Source of the DNA: Gammaproteobacteria bacterium
GTDB taxonomy: Bacteria > Pseudomonadota > Gammaproteobacteria > GCA-001735895
Length of the DNA stretch: 32,451 nt
Direction of reading: 5' to 3'
Assembly: GCA_024638385.1 (NCBI GenBank)
Contig: JAHEKJ010000034.1
Span: forward strand, 1-32,451
The notes below the pieces were generated by a model, which had not been told where the DNA came from, searched no databases, and worked only from the letters and a program-made list of their open reading frames with translations. This document shows, piece by piece, positions 24,592 through 32,451 of the stretch. The position numbers were made by a program, and so were the translations under genes. Each line of letters begins with the position of its first letter. Position 1 is the first letter of the stretch.

Positions 24592-24798
24592 GTGAACGGC
24601 TTTCTCGGCCTGCACGACCCTTTCTTCCGGCCGGTCTGGCGCCGCATCGTCACGGTCGCGGCGTGCCTCGGCTGGGCCCTGTTCGAATTCGTCGCCGGTG
24701 CGCCGATCTGGGGCGCCCTCTTCGTCGCGCTCGGGGTGGCCGCGGCCTGGCATTTTTTTATCGTTCCCTGGCCCGATGACGGAGATGACAAACCATGA
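24592..24798 (+). CDS. small two-helix membrane protein
   Basis: Tiny hydrophobic protein of 68 residues starting at GTG. A conserved-looking start HDPFFRPVWRR is followed by two predicted helices (about 19-35 and 39-58) and an acidic tail. Its stop overlaps the ATG of the next gene by 4 bases (ATGA), which argues that it is translated. It resembles short proteins that I recall being annotated DUF3329 in proteobacteria, but that link is from memory. Function is unknown; it may be an inner-membrane accessory protein. Confidence 0.6.
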   Translation: MNGFLGLHDPFFRPVWRRIVTVAACLGWALFEFVAGAPIWGALFVALGVAAAWHFFIVPWPDDGDDKP

Positions 24799-26009
24799 AC
24801 CCGATCTCGCCCGACGACGCGCCCGATTTCGCCAGTCGCGAATTCCTCGAAGGCCATATCCGCGACGTCCTCGCGTTCTACCAGCCGAAGGTCTACGATC
24901 CCGCCGGCGGTTTCTTCCAGCACTTTCGCGACGACGGCAGCGTCTACGACGCCGCCACCCGGCATCTCGTCAGCAGCGCGCGCTTCGTCTTCGACTACGC
25001 GATGGCCGAGCGGCATTTCGCCGATCTCGACTACCGCGACTGGATCGTCCACGGCCTCGAGTACATCGAACGGCGGCATCGCCAGCCGGACAGCCGCGGC
25101 TATGCGTGGCTGCTCGGCGCCGACGGCGTGCGCGACGCGACCAATCACGCCTACGGGCTCGCCTTCGTCATCGTCGCCGGCGCGACCGCGCTGCTCGCCG
25201 GCGTCGAGCAGGGCCGGGACACGCTGAACCATGCCTGGGATTTACTCGAGCGTCATTTCTGGGACGAACGCCACGGCCTCTACGCCGACGAGGCCAGCCC
25301 CGATTTCTCCCGACTCGCGCCCTATCGCGGGCAGAACGCGAACATGCACGCCTGCGAGGCCATGTTGTGGGCCTTCGAGGCCACCGGCGAGGCGCGCTTC
25401 CTCGAGCGCGCGGCGACGCTCGCCGACCACGTGACCCGGCGCCAGGCGGGCAAGGCCGGCGGCCTGATCTGGGAACACTACGACGAAGACTGGGAACCCG
25501 ACTGGGACTACAACCGCGACGACCCGAAGCACTTGTTTCGCCCCTGGGGATTCCAGCCCGGGCACCAGACCGAGTGGTCCAAGCTGCTGCTGATCCTCGA
25601 TCGCTTCGATCCGCAGCCGTGGCATCTTTCACGCGCGCGCGAACTGTTCGACGCCGCGCTGGCCAAAGCCTGGGACGACGAGCACGGCGGTATTTGCTAC
25701 GGCTTCGCGCCGGACGGCGAGATCTGCGACGACGACAAGTATTTCTGGGTGCAGGCCGAAAGCTTTGCCGCCGCCGCGCTGCTCGAGCGCGCGACCGGCG
25801 ATGCGGTCTATGGCGACTGGTACCGGCGAATCTGGCAATATAGCTGGGCGCATCTGGTCGATCATCGTTACGGCGCCTGGTTCCGGATCCTGACGCGCGA
25901 CAACCGCAAGTACGACGATCTCAAGTCGCCGGCCGGCAAGACCGACTACCATACGATGGGCGCCTGCTACGAAGTCTTGCGCAGCCAATCAGCAGCCGGG
26001 TCGGCGTAA
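24795..26009 (+). CDS. AGE-family sugar epimerase/isomerase (mannose isomerase-like)
   Basis: (Alpha/alpha)6-barrel enzyme of 404 residues, N-acylglucosamine 2-epimerase superfamily. Active-site landmarks expected from YihS and mannose isomerases are present: an arginine near R56, N183-M184-H185 in RGQNANMHACEA, H257 and E260 in GFQPGHQTEWSK, and H386 in DYHTMGACYE. The family interconverts aldoses and ketoses (mannose/fructose, sulfoquinovose) or epimerises at C2. It is followed by two Gfo/Idh/MocA oxidoreductases and a glucose/mannose-type importer, so a hexose substrate is likely. ATG at 24795 overlaps the small membrane protein stop. The exact substrate is open. Confidence 0.87.
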   Translation: MNPISPDDAPDFASREFLEGHIRDVLAFYQPKVYDPAGGFFQHFRDDGSVYDAATRHLVSSARFVFDYAMAERHFADLDYRDWIVHGLEYIERRHRQPDSRGYAWLLGADGVRDATNHAYGLAFVIVAGATALLAGVEQGRDTLNHAWDLLERHFWDERHGLYADEASPDFSRLAPYRGQNANMHACEAMLWAFEATGEARFLERAATLADHVTRRQAGKAGGLIWEHYDEDWEPDWDYNRDDPKHLFRPWGFQPGHQTEWSKLLLILDRFDPQPWHLSRARELFDAALAKAWDDEHGGICYGFAPDGEICDDDKYFWVQAESFAAAALLERATGDAVYGDWYRRIWQYSWAHLVDHRYGAWFRILTRDNRKYDDLKSPAGKTDYHTMGACYEVLRSQSAAGSA

Positions 26010-26045
26010 TGCCGGGGCCGGCAACACACCACGGAGGACATTGAC

Positions 26046-27011
26046 ATGGCAGAACACATCCGCTGGGGCGTCCTCGGCGCGGCCAATTTCGCGCGCAAGC
26101 ACATGGCGCCGGCGATCCACGCCGCCGCCGACGGCGAACTCGCCGCGATCGCGACCCGCGACGCCGACAAGGCGCAAGCCTTTGCCGCGTTCGCGCCCGG
26201 CCTGCGCGTGCACACGGACTATGATGCGCTGCTCGCCGACACCGGCGTCGACGCGATTTATATCCCGCTGCCGAACCACCTGCACGTCGAATGGAGCAAG
26301 CGCGCGCTCGCGGCCGGCAAGCACGTGCTCTGCGAGAAACCGATCGCGCTGCAGGCCGGCGAGATCGACGAGTTGATCGAGTTGCGCGACCGCAGCGGCC
26401 TGCTGCTCGCGGAAGCCTACATGATCGTGCATCACCCGCAGTGGCAGCACACCAAATCGCTCTACGAATCGGGAGCGATCGGCGAGTTGCGCCTGGTAGA
26501 CAGCGTCTTCACTTATCACCTGCTCGATCTCGATAACATCCGCAACCAGGCCGATACCGGCGGTGGCGGCATCCGCGATATCGGCGTCTACAACTACGGC
26601 TGCACGCGTTTCGTCAGCGGCGCCGAGCCGACGCAAATTCGCGCGGTCGAGCTCGTCGAGGAAGGCGGCGTCGATGTCTATGCCCACGTCGTCGCCGAGT
26701 TCCCCGGGTTTCACTGTTCGGCGATCGACAGCATGCGCCTCGCGCCCCGGCAGGAAGTGACATTCCACGGCGACAAGGGTTTCATTCGCCTGGCCTGCCC
26801 GTTCAACGCCAACGTCTACTCGCAGGCCGAGGTCGAATTGCACCGGCCCGGCCACGAAGTGACGATCAAACGCTTCCCGGGCGTCGACCAGTATCGCCTG
26901 CAGGTGGAAAGCTTCAACCGCGCGCTGCTGCACGGCGACAGCTTCCCGTGCCCGCTGGAATTCAGCCGCGGGACCCAGGCGATGATCGACCGGGTGCTTG
27001 CGGCCAGGTGA
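26046..27011 (+). CDS. Gfo/Idh/MocA-family oxidoreductase (xylose/dihydrodiol dehydrogenase subgroup)
   Basis: NAD(P)-dependent oxidoreductase of 321 residues. The Rossmann loop is GVLGAANFARKH (8-19), the catalytic lysine K98 lies in CEKP, and the second motif reads RDIGVYN (D178, Y182), with Tyr where inositol dehydrogenases have His. The Tyr form, together with EAYMIVHHPQW (123-133), is typical of NADP-dependent D-xylose 1-dehydrogenase, dimeric dihydrodiol dehydrogenase and glucose-fructose oxidoreductase relatives. A GGAGG site lies about 10 bases before ATG 26046. It is placed between the AGE-family enzyme and the anhydrofructose reductase. It probably oxidises an aldose to a lactone, or reduces a keto-sugar. 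Confidence 0.83.
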   Translation: MAEHIRWGVLGAANFARKHMAPAIHAAADGELAAIATRDADKAQAFAAFAPGLRVHTDYDALLADTGVDAIYIPLPNHLHVEWSKRALAAGKHVLCEKPIALQAGEIDELIELRDRSGLLLAEAYMIVHHPQWQHTKSLYESGAIGELRLVDSVFTYHLLDLDNIRNQADTGGGGIRDIGVYNYGCTRFVSGAEPTQIRAVELVEEGGVDVYAHVVAEFPGFHCSAIDSMRLAPRQEVTFHGDKGFIRLACPFNANVYSQAEVELHRPGHEVTIKRFPGVDQYRLQVESFNRALLHGDSFPCPLEFSRGTQAMIDRVLAAR

Positions 27012-27080
27012 GCGTAATCACGCAGTAGCAACGCGACCGCCAATCGGCGCGCCGAGTAATGGTAGAATTGCCGAACTCGC

Positions 27081-27097
27081 GTAAATCGAATAATTAC
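27081..27097. promoter_or_regulatory. GTAA-N9-TTAC palindrome upstream of the anhydrofructose reductase gene
   Basis: A 17-base element with arms GTAA and TTAC lies 29 bases before the start codon. It matches the element at 609-625 at 13 of 17 positions, including AATAATTAC-like right halves. A second inverted repeat CCGGA-TCGT-TCCGG (27097-27110) abuts it. It is a candidate operator of a regulator shared with the agl-like transporter. Confidence 0.4.
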
Positions 27098-27126
27098 CGG
27101 ATCGTTCCGGACAAGAGGCATTCGCC

Positions 27127-28134
27127 ATGAGATGGGGTTTGATCGGTGCCAGCACGATCGCGTCCGAATGGATGATCGATGCGATTCGGGCGCAAGCGGG
27201 CCACGAAGTCGGCGCGGTTCTCAGCAGCGACCGCGCGCGCGGGGCCGCCTACGCCCGGCGGCATGACATCGACACCTGCCACACCGAACTCGACGCGCTG
27301 GTGGGCGACGCCGGCCTCGATGCGGTCTACATCTCGACCACCAACGAGAAGCATCGGCCCCAGGCGCTCGCCGCGATCGCCGCCGGCAAGCACGTACTGT
27401 GCGAGAAACCGCTGGCGATGAGCGTCGCCGAGGCCCGGGAAATGGTCGCAGCGGCCGCCGCGCGAGGCCTGACCTTCGCGACCAACCATCATCTGCGCTG
27501 CGCCGGATCGCATATCGCGATTCGCGAGCTGATCTCCGCTGGACGAATTGGCGAAGTCCTCAGCCTGCGCGTTTTCCACGCGGTCGAGCTGCCCGAACAT
27601 CTGCGCGGCTGGCGCATCGATAATGCCGCCGCCGGCGGCGGCGTGATCCCCGACATAACCGTGCACGACGCCGACACGGTGCGTTTTTATCTCGACGAAG
27701 ATCCCCTCGAAGTCGTCGCCCGGGCCGGCGCCTCGGGCATGGGCGACGGGGTCGAGGACAGCGTCATGTCGGTCTGGTCGATGCCGTCCGGCGTCATGGT
27801 GCAGAGCCACGAAAGCTTTACCCATCCCTACGCCCACACCGGCATCGAGGTGCACGGCACGCGCGGCTCGATCGTCGCGCGCGACGTCATGACCCAGCGC
27901 CCGGTCGGCGAGGTCACGCTGACCGACGCCGACGGCGATCACGCGATCGATTTCTCGAAGCACAATCTCTACGAACACGGCGTCGCAGCGTTTGCCGCCG
28001 CGGTGGCCGGCGACGGCCGTCCCGCGGCCGACGGCGAGGACGGCGTCAAATCGCTCGCGGTCGCGCTCGCGGTGCGCGACGCCGCGGCCAGCGGCAGGGC
28101 GGTCACGGTCGATTACGGACGCGACGCGCGATGA
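27127..28134 (+). CDS. afr: 1,5-anhydro-D-fructose reductase (Gfo/Idh/MocA family)
   Basis: NADPH-dependent reductase of 335 residues forming 1,5-anhydro-D-mannitol. It matches my memory of the Sinorhizobium/Ensifer enzyme almost block for block: MRWGLIGASTIASEW, VYISTTNEKHR, HVLCEKPLAMS, TNHHLR, VFHAVELPEHLRGWR, GGVIPDITVHDADT, GMGDGVEDSVM and GTRGSIVARDVMTQRPVG. Catalytic K94, D176 and H180 fall at the residues known for that enzyme, and S33, tied to its cofactor choice, is present. A GAGG ribosome-binding site precedes ATG 27127. The 115-base upstream gap with its own palindromes suggests an internal promoter. The identification is strong for this family. Confidence 0.9.
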   Translation: MRWGLIGASTIASEWMIDAIRAQAGHEVGAVLSSDRARGAAYARRHDIDTCHTELDALVGDAGLDAVYISTTNEKHRPQALAAIAAGKHVLCEKPLAMSVAEAREMVAAAAARGLTFATNHHLRCAGSHIAIRELISAGRIGEVLSLRVFHAVELPEHLRGWRIDNAAAGGGVIPDITVHDADTVRFYLDEDPLEVVARAGASGMGDGVEDSVMSVWSMPSGVMVQSHESFTHPYAHTGIEVHGTRGSIVARDVMTQRPVGEVTLTDADGDHAIDFSKHNLYEHGVAAFAAAVAGDGRPAADGEDGVKSLAVALAVRDAAASGRAVTVDYGRDAR

Positions 28135-28365
28135 CGAAAGAGTATTGTCGACTTCGACGACGATGTGCGCCGGCGCCAACGGCCTGGCGGTCTTGCGCGC
28201 ACAACGCAAAGCCGCGTTCCGGGGAAGCCGACGATGACAAACCATTTCGAGGTATAATTCGGTCAAGCAGTGCGATAAGCTCGACAACGGGTCCGAAATA
28301 GTCACAATAAACGCCTGCAGGACTCGGAAAAATCACAATTGCAAACAACCAGGAGGAGCCATTCC
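28135..28365 (+). promoter_or_regulatory. 231-base region upstream of the gtsA-like gene
   Basis: No gene is seen. A plus-strand TATAAT at 28253-28258 is a possible -10 box, but there is no acceptable -35 hexamer at 15 to 18 bases (ATGACA at 28234-28239 is only 13 bases away). Initiation would need an activator or lie elsewhere. A strong AGGAGG ribosome-binding site (28351-28356) lies 9 bases before the start codon. Confidence 0.35.
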
Positions 28366-29610
28366 ATGCGTAAATTGACACAAACCGTGACCGCGCTCGC
28401 GTTCGCAGCGTCGGCCGGCCTCGCGACCGCCGCGGACGTCGAAGTATTGCACTGGTGGACGTCGGGCGGCGAAGCCGCGGCGCTCAACGTGTTGAAAAAG
28501 GATCTCGAAGGCCAGAATATCGGCTGGAAAGACATGCCGGTCGCCGGTGGCGGCGGCACCCAGGCGATGACCGTGCTGCGCGCGCGCGTGACCTCGGGCA
28601 ACCCGCCGACCGCGGTACAGATGCTCGGCTTCGACATCACCGACTGGGCCAAGGAAGACTCGCTCGCCAACCTCAACGCGCTCGCCAAGAAGGAAGGCTG
28701 GGACAGCGTCGTGCCCGAAGCGTTGCAATTCTTTTCCAAGCACAAGGGCCAGTGGGTCGCCTCGCCGGTCAACGTGCATTCGACCAACTGGGTCTGGGCC
28801 AACAAGTCGGTGCTCGACGGCCTCGGCATCAAGCCGCCGCAAACCTGGGACGAGCTGGTCGCGGCGATGAAGAAGGTCAAGGCGTCCGGCAAGGTCGCGG
28901 TCGCGCACGGCGGCCAGGCCTGGCAGGACGCGACGATCTTCGACGCGGTGGTCATGTCGACCGGCGGGCCGGCATTCTACAAGAAGGCCTTCATCGACCT
29001 CGATCCGAAAGCGCTCGGCTCGGACACGATGAAGCAGGCCTTCGACCGCATGTCGGTGATCCGCGGCTACGTCGACGACAACTTTTCGGGGCGCGACTGG
29101 AACCTCGCCACCGCGATGGTCATCAACGGCAACGCGGCGTTTCAGTTCATGGGCGACTGGGCCAAGGGCGAATTCCTCAACGCCGGCAAGAAGCCGGGGC
29201 GGGATTTCCTCTGCTTCCGCTTCCCCGGCACGCAGCGGCAGGTGACCTTCAACTCCGACCAGTTCGCGATGTTCGACCAGGGCGGCAAGGTCAGCCAGGA
29301 ACAGGCCGCGCTCGCCAGCGCGATCATGTCGCCGACCTTCCAGTCGGCGTTCAACGTCGCCAAGGGCTCGGTGCCGGCGCGCGTCGACGTCTCCGATGCG
29401 GCCTTCGACGACTGCGGCAAGCAGGGCATGAAAGATCTCGCCGCGGCGGCAAAATCGGGCAACCTGTTCGGCTCGATGGCGCACGGCCATGCCAACCCGG
29501 CCTCGGTCAAGAACGCGATCTACGACGTGGTCACCGCGCACTTCAACGGTGAGTACGATTCCTCGACCGCAATCGAGGAGCTGGTCAGCGCGGTCGAGAT
29601 CTCGCGATAA
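28366..29610 (+). CDS. gtsA: CUT1 glucose/mannose-type solute-binding protein, GtsA-like
   Basis: Periplasmic binding protein of 414 residues (SBP_bac_1 fold). A Sec signal peptide (MRKLTQ, hydrophobic core, cleavage around residues 22-23, ATAADV) is followed by [16 protein letters not shown] and [15 protein letters not shown]. Further conserved pieces are [29 protein letters not shown] and [13 protein letters not shown]. These match pseudomonad GtsA and related rhizobial glucose/mannose-binding proteins. ATG 28366 is set by AGGAGG nine bases upstream; an earlier in-frame start would add nine polar residues before the signal peptide. It is the first gene of a four-gene importer operon. A stable stem-loop separates it from the permease. 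Confidence 0.88.
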   Translation: MRKLTQTVTALAFAASAGLATAADVEVLHWWTSGGEAAALNVLKKDLEGQNIGWKDMPVAGGGGTQAMTVLRARVTSGNPPTAVQMLGFDITDWAKEDSLANLNALAKKEGWDSVVPEALQFFSKHKGQWVASPVNVHSTNWVWANKSVLDGLGIKPPQTWDELVAAMKKVKASGKVAVAHGGQAWQDATIFDAVVMSTGGPAFYKKAFIDLDPKALGSDTMKQAFDRMSVIRGYVDDNFSGRDWNLATAMVINGNAAFQFMGDWAKGEFLNAGKKPGRDFLCFRFPGTQRQVTFNSDQFAMFDQGGKVSQEQAALASAIMSPTFQSAFNVAKGSVPARVDVSDAAFDDCGKQGMKDLAAAAKSGNLFGSMAHGHANPASVKNAIYDVVTAHFNGEYDSSTAIEELVSAVEISR

Positions 29611-29628
29611 GCCTCATTCGCTAGAAAC

Positions 29629-29652
29629 GGGAGGGCGCTTCGGCGCCCTCCC
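29629..29652 (+). promoter_or_regulatory. intercistronic UUCG tetraloop stem-loop between gtsA- and gtsB-like genes
   Basis: A perfect 10-pair GC-rich stem (GGGAGGGCGC with GCGCCCTCCC) is closed by a C(UUCG)G tetraloop, one of the most stable RNA loops known. It starts 18 bases after the binding-protein stop and ends 18 bases before the permease start. C residues and no T-run follow, so it looks like a message-stabilising or partial-attenuation element. Confidence 0.75.
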
Positions 29653-29670
29653 CCATCCGGAGATCGAGCC

Positions 29671-30561
29671 ATGGCGAGCCATGCCCGCACGCACAAAGAC
29701 TGGTTGCGCGAAGCCGTACCGAAGCTGGTCTTGAGTCCCAGCCTGGCGATGGTGCTGATCTTCGTCTACGGCTTCATCATATTCACGTTTTTCCTGTCGT
29801 TCACCGACAGCCGCATCCTGCCGAGCTACGGCTTCGTCGGCTGGCAGAACTACGCGCGGCTGTTTTCGCTGCGCGCCTGGGGCATCGCGATCGACAACCT
29901 GCTGCTCTTCGGCGCGCTCTATATCATTATTTGCTGCGCGCTCGGCCTCTTCCTCGCGATCCTGCTCGACCAGAAGATTCGCGCCGAGGGCTTCATCCGC
30001 ACGATTTACCTCTACCCGATGGCGCTCAGTTTCATCGTCACCGGCACCGCGTGGAAATGGTTTCTCGATCCCGGTATCGGCCTGCAGGCGGTGGTCCAGG
30101 GCTGGGGTTTCGAGAGTTTCACCTTCGGCTGGATCAAGGACCGCGAAATGGCGATCTACACGATCGTCATCGCCGCGGTCTGGCAAACCTCGGGCTTCGT
30201 TATGGCGATGTTTCTCGCCGGGCTGCGCGGCATCGACAACGAGGTCCTGAAGGCCGCGCAGATCGACGGCGCGTCGACCTGGGCGCTGTACCGGCGTATC
30301 GTCATCCCGCAGCTGCGGCCGGCGTTCATGTCGGCTTTCGTCGTGCTCGCGCACATGGCGATCAAGTCCTACGATTTGGTCATCGCGTTGACCGGCGGCG
30401 GCCCCGGCACCGCCACCGAGCTGCCGGCGACCTTCATGTATTCCTACACTTTCACCCGCAACCAGATGGGCATCGGCGCGGCCTCGGCGACGATCATGCT
30501 GATGTCGATCGCGGCGATCATGGTGCCGTACATCTGGTCCGAACTCCGGGAGAAAAAGTGA
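29671..30561 (+). CDS. gtsB: CUT1 sugar ABC transporter permease, GtsB-like
   Basis: Inner-membrane permease of 296 residues, MalF-type. About six helices are visible, starting with LAMVLIFVYGFIIFTFFLSF. The EAA loop NEVLKAAQIDGASTWALYRRIVIPQLRP lies in the C-terminal half, followed by AHMAIKSYDLVIALTGGGPG and TFMYSYTFTRNQMGIGAASA, characteristic of glucose/mannose systems. Its TGA overlaps the ATG of the next permease by one base (TGATG), giving coupled translation. It forms the heterodimeric channel with the next gene product. Confidence 0.9.
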   Translation: MASHARTHKDWLREAVPKLVLSPSLAMVLIFVYGFIIFTFFLSFTDSRILPSYGFVGWQNYARLFSLRAWGIAIDNLLLFGALYIIICCALGLFLAILLDQKIRAEGFIRTIYLYPMALSFIVTGTAWKWFLDPGIGLQAVVQGWGFESFTFGWIKDREMAIYTIVIAAVWQTSGFVMAMFLAGLRGIDNEVLKAAQIDGASTWALYRRIVIPQLRPAFMSAFVVLAHMAIKSYDLVIALTGGGPGTATELPATFMYSYTFTRNQMGIGAASATIMLMSIAAIMVPYIWSELREKK

Positions 30562-31442
30562 TGGCGAGCAACGCTTCGGCCAACGTGGTCCCGATCGGCG
30601 CGGGCGGGCGCTTTTTCATCTACCTGCTGCTCCTGCTGTTCTGCCTCTACTACCTGCTGCCGCTGTACGTGATGCTGGTCAACTCGCTCAAGCCGCTGGC
30701 CGAGATCCAGGCCGGTGGCATGATGGCGCTGCCCGGTGACTGGACGACCGCGCCCTGGGCGAGCGCCTGGTCGACCGCGCAGATCGGCGTCGAGGCGACG
30801 GGCTTGAAGCCCTATTTCCTCAACTCGATCCTGATGGTGGTGCCGGCGGTCGCGATCTCGACCGTGCTCGGCGCGCTCAACGGCTACGTGTTGACCAAGT
30901 GGCGCTTTCGCGGCGACACGATCATCTTCGGCCTGCTGCTGTTCGGCTGCTTCATCCCGTTCCAGATGGTGCTGATCCCGATGGCGCGGATGCTCGGCCT
31001 GATGCAGCTCGCCGGCACCGTACCCGGGCTGATTTTCGTTCACCTGGTCTACGGCATCGGTTTCTCGACGCTGTACTTCCGCAACTACTACGAGCAGTTT
31101 CCGACCGAACTGGTGCGCGCGGCGATGATCGACGGCGCCGGCTTCTTTACGATTTTCTACCGCATCCTGCTGCCTTCGTCGGGGCCGATCGCGGTGGTCT
31201 GCATCATCTGGCAGTTCACCAACATCTGGAACGACTTCTTGTTCGGCGCGAGTTTTTCCGACTTCGACAGCCAGCCGATGACGGTGGCGCTGAACAACCT
31301 GGTGCAATCCTCGACCGGCGTCAAGGAGTACAACGTCCACTTCGCCGGCGCGATCATGGCGGCGTTGCCGACGCTGCTCGTCTACATCGTCGCCGGCCGC
31401 TATTTCGTGCGCGGCCTGATGGCCGGCAGCGTCAAGGGGTAA
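30561..31442 (+). CDS. gtsC: CUT1 sugar ABC transporter permease, GtsC-like
   Basis: Inner-membrane permease of 293 residues, MalG-type. The N-terminal helix (FFIYLLLLLFCLYYLLPLYV) follows a polar start, and later helices include FGLLLFGCFIPFQMVLIPM. The EAA loop ELVRAAMIDGAGFFTIFYRILLPSSGP and IIWQFTNIWNDFLFG are clear, and the C-terminus ends YFVRGLMAGSVKG, paralogous to the AglG-like permease tail at the left edge. A GGGAG ribosome-binding site lies inside the upstream gene. The ATPase gene starts 5 bases after its stop. Confidence 0.9.
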   Translation: MASNASANVVPIGAGGRFFIYLLLLLFCLYYLLPLYVMLVNSLKPLAEIQAGGMMALPGDWTTAPWASAWSTAQIGVEATGLKPYFLNSILMVVPAVAISTVLGALNGYVLTKWRFRGDTIIFGLLLFGCFIPFQMVLIPMARMLGLMQLAGTVPGLIFVHLVYGIGFSTLYFRNYYEQFPTELVRAAMIDGAGFFTIFYRILLPSSGPIAVVCIIWQFTNIWNDFLFGASFSDFDSQPMTVALNNLVQSSTGVKEYNVHFAGAIMAALPTLLVYIVAGRYFVRGLMAGSVKG

Positions 31443-31447
31443 TAACG

Positions 31448-32451
31448 ATGGGATTTCTCGACATCAACAAGGCAACCAAGTCCTACGGCAGCGTGAAGGT
31501 GCTGCACGAAACCGACATCTCGGTCGAAGAGGGCGAGTTTCTCGTGCTGGTCGGCCCGTCGGGTTGCGGCAAATCGACGCTGCTCAACATGATCGCCGGG
31601 CTCGAGGAGGTGACCACCGGCGACATCGCGATCAAGGGCCGCTCGATGACCGGCGTGCGCCCGGCCGAGCGCAACATCGCGATGGTGTTCCAGTCCTACG
31701 CGCTCTACCCGAACATGAACGTCGGCCAGAACATCGTCTTCGGCCTCGAGATGCACGGCGTGCCCAAGCCCGAGCGCGACAAGGCCATGGCCGAGGTCGC
31801 CGACCTGCTGCAGATCGAGCACCTGCTCGACCGCAAGCCGGGGCAACTGTCGGGCGGCCAGCGCCAGCGGGTCGCGATGGGCCGCGCGCTGGTGCGCAAC
31901 CCCGACGTGTTCCTGTTCGACGAGCCCTTGTCGAATCTCGACGCCAAGCTGCGCGTCGACATGCGCACCGAAATCAAGAAGCTGCACCATAAGCTCGGCA
32001 CCACCATCGTCTACGTGACCCACGACCAGATCGAGGCGCTGACGCTGTCGACGCGAATCGCGGTGATGTACAACGGCTACGTGCAGCAACTCGGCACGCC
32101 AAAGGAAATCTACGCTCGTCCGGCCAACCTCTTCGTCGCCGGGTTCATGGGCTCGCCGTCGATGAACCTGTTCCCGGCGAAGGTCGAGGCGACCAACGGC
32201 CAGGCCACGGCGCGGGTCGAACTCGGCGACGGTTCGATGGCGGCGCTGCCGCTGGTTACCGGCAGCGAGATCAAGGCCTACGCCGGCCGCGACATCGTCC
32301 TCGGCATTCGCCCCGAAGCGATAACCGACGTCGACGGCGCCGACCGCAACAGCAGCGCGATCCATCAGATCGACACGCGGGTCGAGGTCACCGAACCGGC
32401 GGGCTCCGACACCTTCGTCGTGACCCACCTCGGCGGCAAGGAAGTGATCGG
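31448..32451 (+). CDS. gtsD: CUT1 sugar ABC transporter ATPase, GtsD/MalK type (3' truncated)
   Basis: ATPase subunit of the preceding importer, running off the right edge after 334 codons. It starts MGFLDINKATKSYGSVKVLHE. Walker [10 protein letters not shown], signature LSGGQRQRV, Walker [17 protein letters not shown] and the switch His in YVTHDQIEALTL are all intact. The TOBE-domain region begins after FMGSPSMNLFPAKV. It is closely similar to the AglK-like ATPase at 646-1761 but lacks that protein's short insertion before the QLG/QVG motif. AGGGG upstream of ATG 31448 serves as ribosome-binding site. Family length of about 360 residues suggests that only some 30 residues are missing. Confidence 0.92.
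   Translation, partial: MGFLDINKATKSYGSVKVLHETDISVEEGEFLVLVGPSGCGKSTLLNMIAGLEEVTTGDIAIKGRSMTGVRPAERNIAMVFQSYALYPNMNVGQNIVFGLEMHGVPKPERDKAMAEVADLLQIEHLLDRKPGQLSGGQRQRVAMGRALVRNPDVFLFDEPLSNLDAKLRVDMRTEIKKLHHKLGTTIVYVTHDQIEALTLSTRIAVMYNGYVQQLGTPKEIYARPANLFVAGFMGSPSMNLFPAKVEATNGQATARVELGDGSMAALPLVTGSEIKAYAGRDIVLGIRPEAITDVDGADRNSSAIHQIDTRVEVTEPAGSDTFVVTHLGGKEVI

Noticed and set aside
28253-28258. Perfect TATAAT as a firm gtsA-like promoter
   Set aside because: No -35 hexamer at acceptable spacing; kept only as a weak candidate within the upstream region entry.

Overview
The window comes from a GC-rich Gram-negative bacterium. Sec signal peptides on three solute-binding proteins plus inner-membrane ABC permeases imply a periplasm. 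The gene set (frcBCAK, agl, an RpiR-type regulator beside iol genes, an IolC fused to a DUF2090 aldolase-like domain, 1,5-anhydrofructose reductase) is typical of proteobacteria, especially rhizobia-like alphaproteobacteria, but a gammaproteobacterium cannot be excluded from sequence alone. Nearly the whole window is devoted to uptake and breakdown of sugars and cyclitols. I see no tRNA, rRNA, CRISPR array, transposase or phage gene.

Layout. (1) 1-1761, plus strand: tail of a CUT1 permease and its ATPase, resembling aglG and aglK of an alpha-glucoside importer. (2) 1861-5844, minus strand: a complete frcBCAK fructose importer plus kinase operon with 4-base ATGA overlaps. (3) 6340-7560, plus strand: an isolated ferredoxin/rubredoxin-type FAD reductase whose stop codon abuts that of the next operon. 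(4) 7561-14425, minus strand: 'operon A', a CUT2 importer (binding protein, permease, ATPase) followed by a Gfo/Idh/MocA dehydrogenase, a PfkB kinase, a divergent IolB-like isomerase and a class II aldolase. (5) 14426-14831: divergent control region with an AT-rich block and a palindromic candidate operator. (6) 14832-23373, plus strand: 'operon B', RpiR regulator, IolC-DUF2090 fusion, IolD, canonical IolB, IolE, IolG and a second dehydrogenase paralogous to that in operon A. (7) 23370-28134, plus strand: a phytanoyl-CoA-dioxygenase-like enzyme, a tiny membrane protein, an AGE-family epimerase/isomerase, and two more Gfo/Idh/MocA enzymes, the last a close match to 1,5-anhydrofructose reductase. 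(8) 28366 to the right edge, plus strand: a CUT1 gtsABCD-like glucose/mannose importer, cut off in its ATPase.

How the genes work together. Operon B encodes myo-inositol catabolism from inositol to dihydroxyacetone phosphate and malonate semialdehyde: IolG oxidises, IolE dehydrates, IolD opens the ring, IolB isomerises, and the IolC fusion phosphorylates and probably cleaves. IolA (malonate semialdehyde dehydrogenase) is not in the window. Operon A supplies a transporter and a second set of isomerase, kinase and aldolase that is clearly divergent from the first and not a recent duplicate. It has no ring dehydratase or ring-opening enzyme of its own. It could serve another inositol isomer or derivative, or a different substrate, and is the best candidate here for an undescribed pathway.

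Two regulatory patterns stand out. Each of the three junctions between a binding-protein gene and its permease gene carries a GC-rich stem-loop. A shared GTAA-N9-TTAC palindrome lies just upstream of both the aglK-like gene and the anhydrofructose reductase gene.
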